A program made the position numbers and the translations under genes. DNA of 7,251 nucleotides from an uncultured Lysobacterales bacterium (GTDB lineage Bacteria; Pseudomonadota; Gammaproteobacteria; Xanthomonadales; SZUA-36): NCBI GenBank assembly GCA_937974465.1, contig CALJWY010000054.1:1-7251 (forward strand), written 5' to 3'. The number at the start of each line of letters is the position of its first letter. Within the stretch, counting starts at the first letter, position 1. Positions 7,030 through 7,251 of the stretch are shown in pieces. The notes under the pieces were generated by a model. That model ran no database searches. It was not told the DNA's origin and was given only the letters and a program-made list of their open reading frames with translations.

Positions 7030-7251
7030 TCAGGCAGCCGCGTGCTGTTTGACAGCGCCCAGCAGTTCTTCGCGGGTGAAAGGTTTGGTCAGGTACTGGT
7101 CCGAACCAACAACCCTCCCGCGTGCCATGTCGAACAAACCATCTTTACTGGTAAGCATGACCACGGGTGTGTCGCGAAATTCTGCATTGTTCTTAATAAT
7201 CGCACAGGTTTGGTAACCATCCAGGCGTGGCATCATGATATCGACAAAAAT
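7030..7251 (-). CDS. pilG: PilG, CheY-like response regulator of twitching motility (N-terminus outside window)
   Basis: Single-domain receiver that is the main output of ChpA; in Pseudomonas it promotes pilus extension through PilB-side factors such as FimL/FimV and raises cAMP. The last 73 residues are present, entering at IFVDIMMPRLDG. The phosphoacceptor Asp is the D of that motif (codon 7242-7240). Downstream are the conserved switch region VVMLTSKDG, with Thr at the Thr/Ser position, and the invariant Lys in YLTKPF. The strings GYQTCAIIKNN, SKDGLFD and GSDQYLTKPF match PilG as I remember it and not PilH, which has a different sequence after the Asp. This is what lets the gene be called pilG although it sits directly next to pilI, where pilH is expected. 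The stop is TGA at 7032-7030. An internal ATG at 7236 is not the start, because the frame continues through the phosphoacceptor to the window edge. Confidence 0.94.
   Translation of the reverse strand: MFVDIMMPRLDGYQTCAIIKNNAEFRDTPVVMLTSKDGLFDMARGRVVGSDQYLTKPFTREELLGAVKQHAAA

Noticed and set aside
7030..7251. Calling the receiver gene pilH because it is adjacent to pilI.
   Set aside because: The sequence around and after the phosphoacceptor Asp (DIMMPRLDGYQTCA, SKDGLFD, GSDQYLTKPF) is that of PilG, not PilH.

Overview
The window holds one polycistronic block on the minus strand: the Pil-Chp chemosensory system that controls type IV pilus twitching motility and surface sensing. Reading with transcription, from high to low coordinates, it contains the end of pilG (response regulator), pilI (CheW-like coupling protein), pilJ (membrane chemoreceptor) and most of chpA/pilL (very large CheA-type histidine kinase). 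pilG is cut by the right edge and chpA by the left edge. All four reading frames are intact inside the window. Coding density is almost complete: gaps are 56 bp (pilG-pilI), 17 bp (pilI-pilJ, counted from the preferred pilJ ATG) and 61 bp (pilJ-chpA). No stretch above 300 bases lacks a gene, and I see no RNA genes, mobile elements, CRISPR or rho-independent terminators.

The source is most likely a gammaproteobacterium. The PilG end closely matches the Pseudomonas-type PilG, as far as I remember that sequence, and the ChpA N-terminus keeps the family's characteristic order of modules. I cannot name a genus. The gene order pilG-pilI-pilJ-chpA lacks the pilH found between pilG and pilI, and the pilK found between pilJ and chpA, in Pseudomonas aeruginosa. 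It resembles the more compact arrangement known from Xanthomonadales such as Xylella.

How the parts work together (established for the family): PilJ sits in the inner membrane and, through PilI, controls autophosphorylation of ChpA. ChpA passes phosphate from its HPt histidines to the receiver PilG, which promotes pilus extension and cAMP signalling. Phosphate-sink and adaptation functions (PilH, PilK, ChpB) must lie elsewhere, downstream of position 1, or be missing.

The main points of interest are in ChpA. Four N-terminal HPt-like modules lack the standard phosphoacceptor motif, and only three later modules keep His in the right context (H639, H799, H996). There are also small features in the two longer gaps: competing hairpins over the chpA ribosome binding site and a six-codon mini-ORF before pilI. 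I see no wholly undescribed system here.
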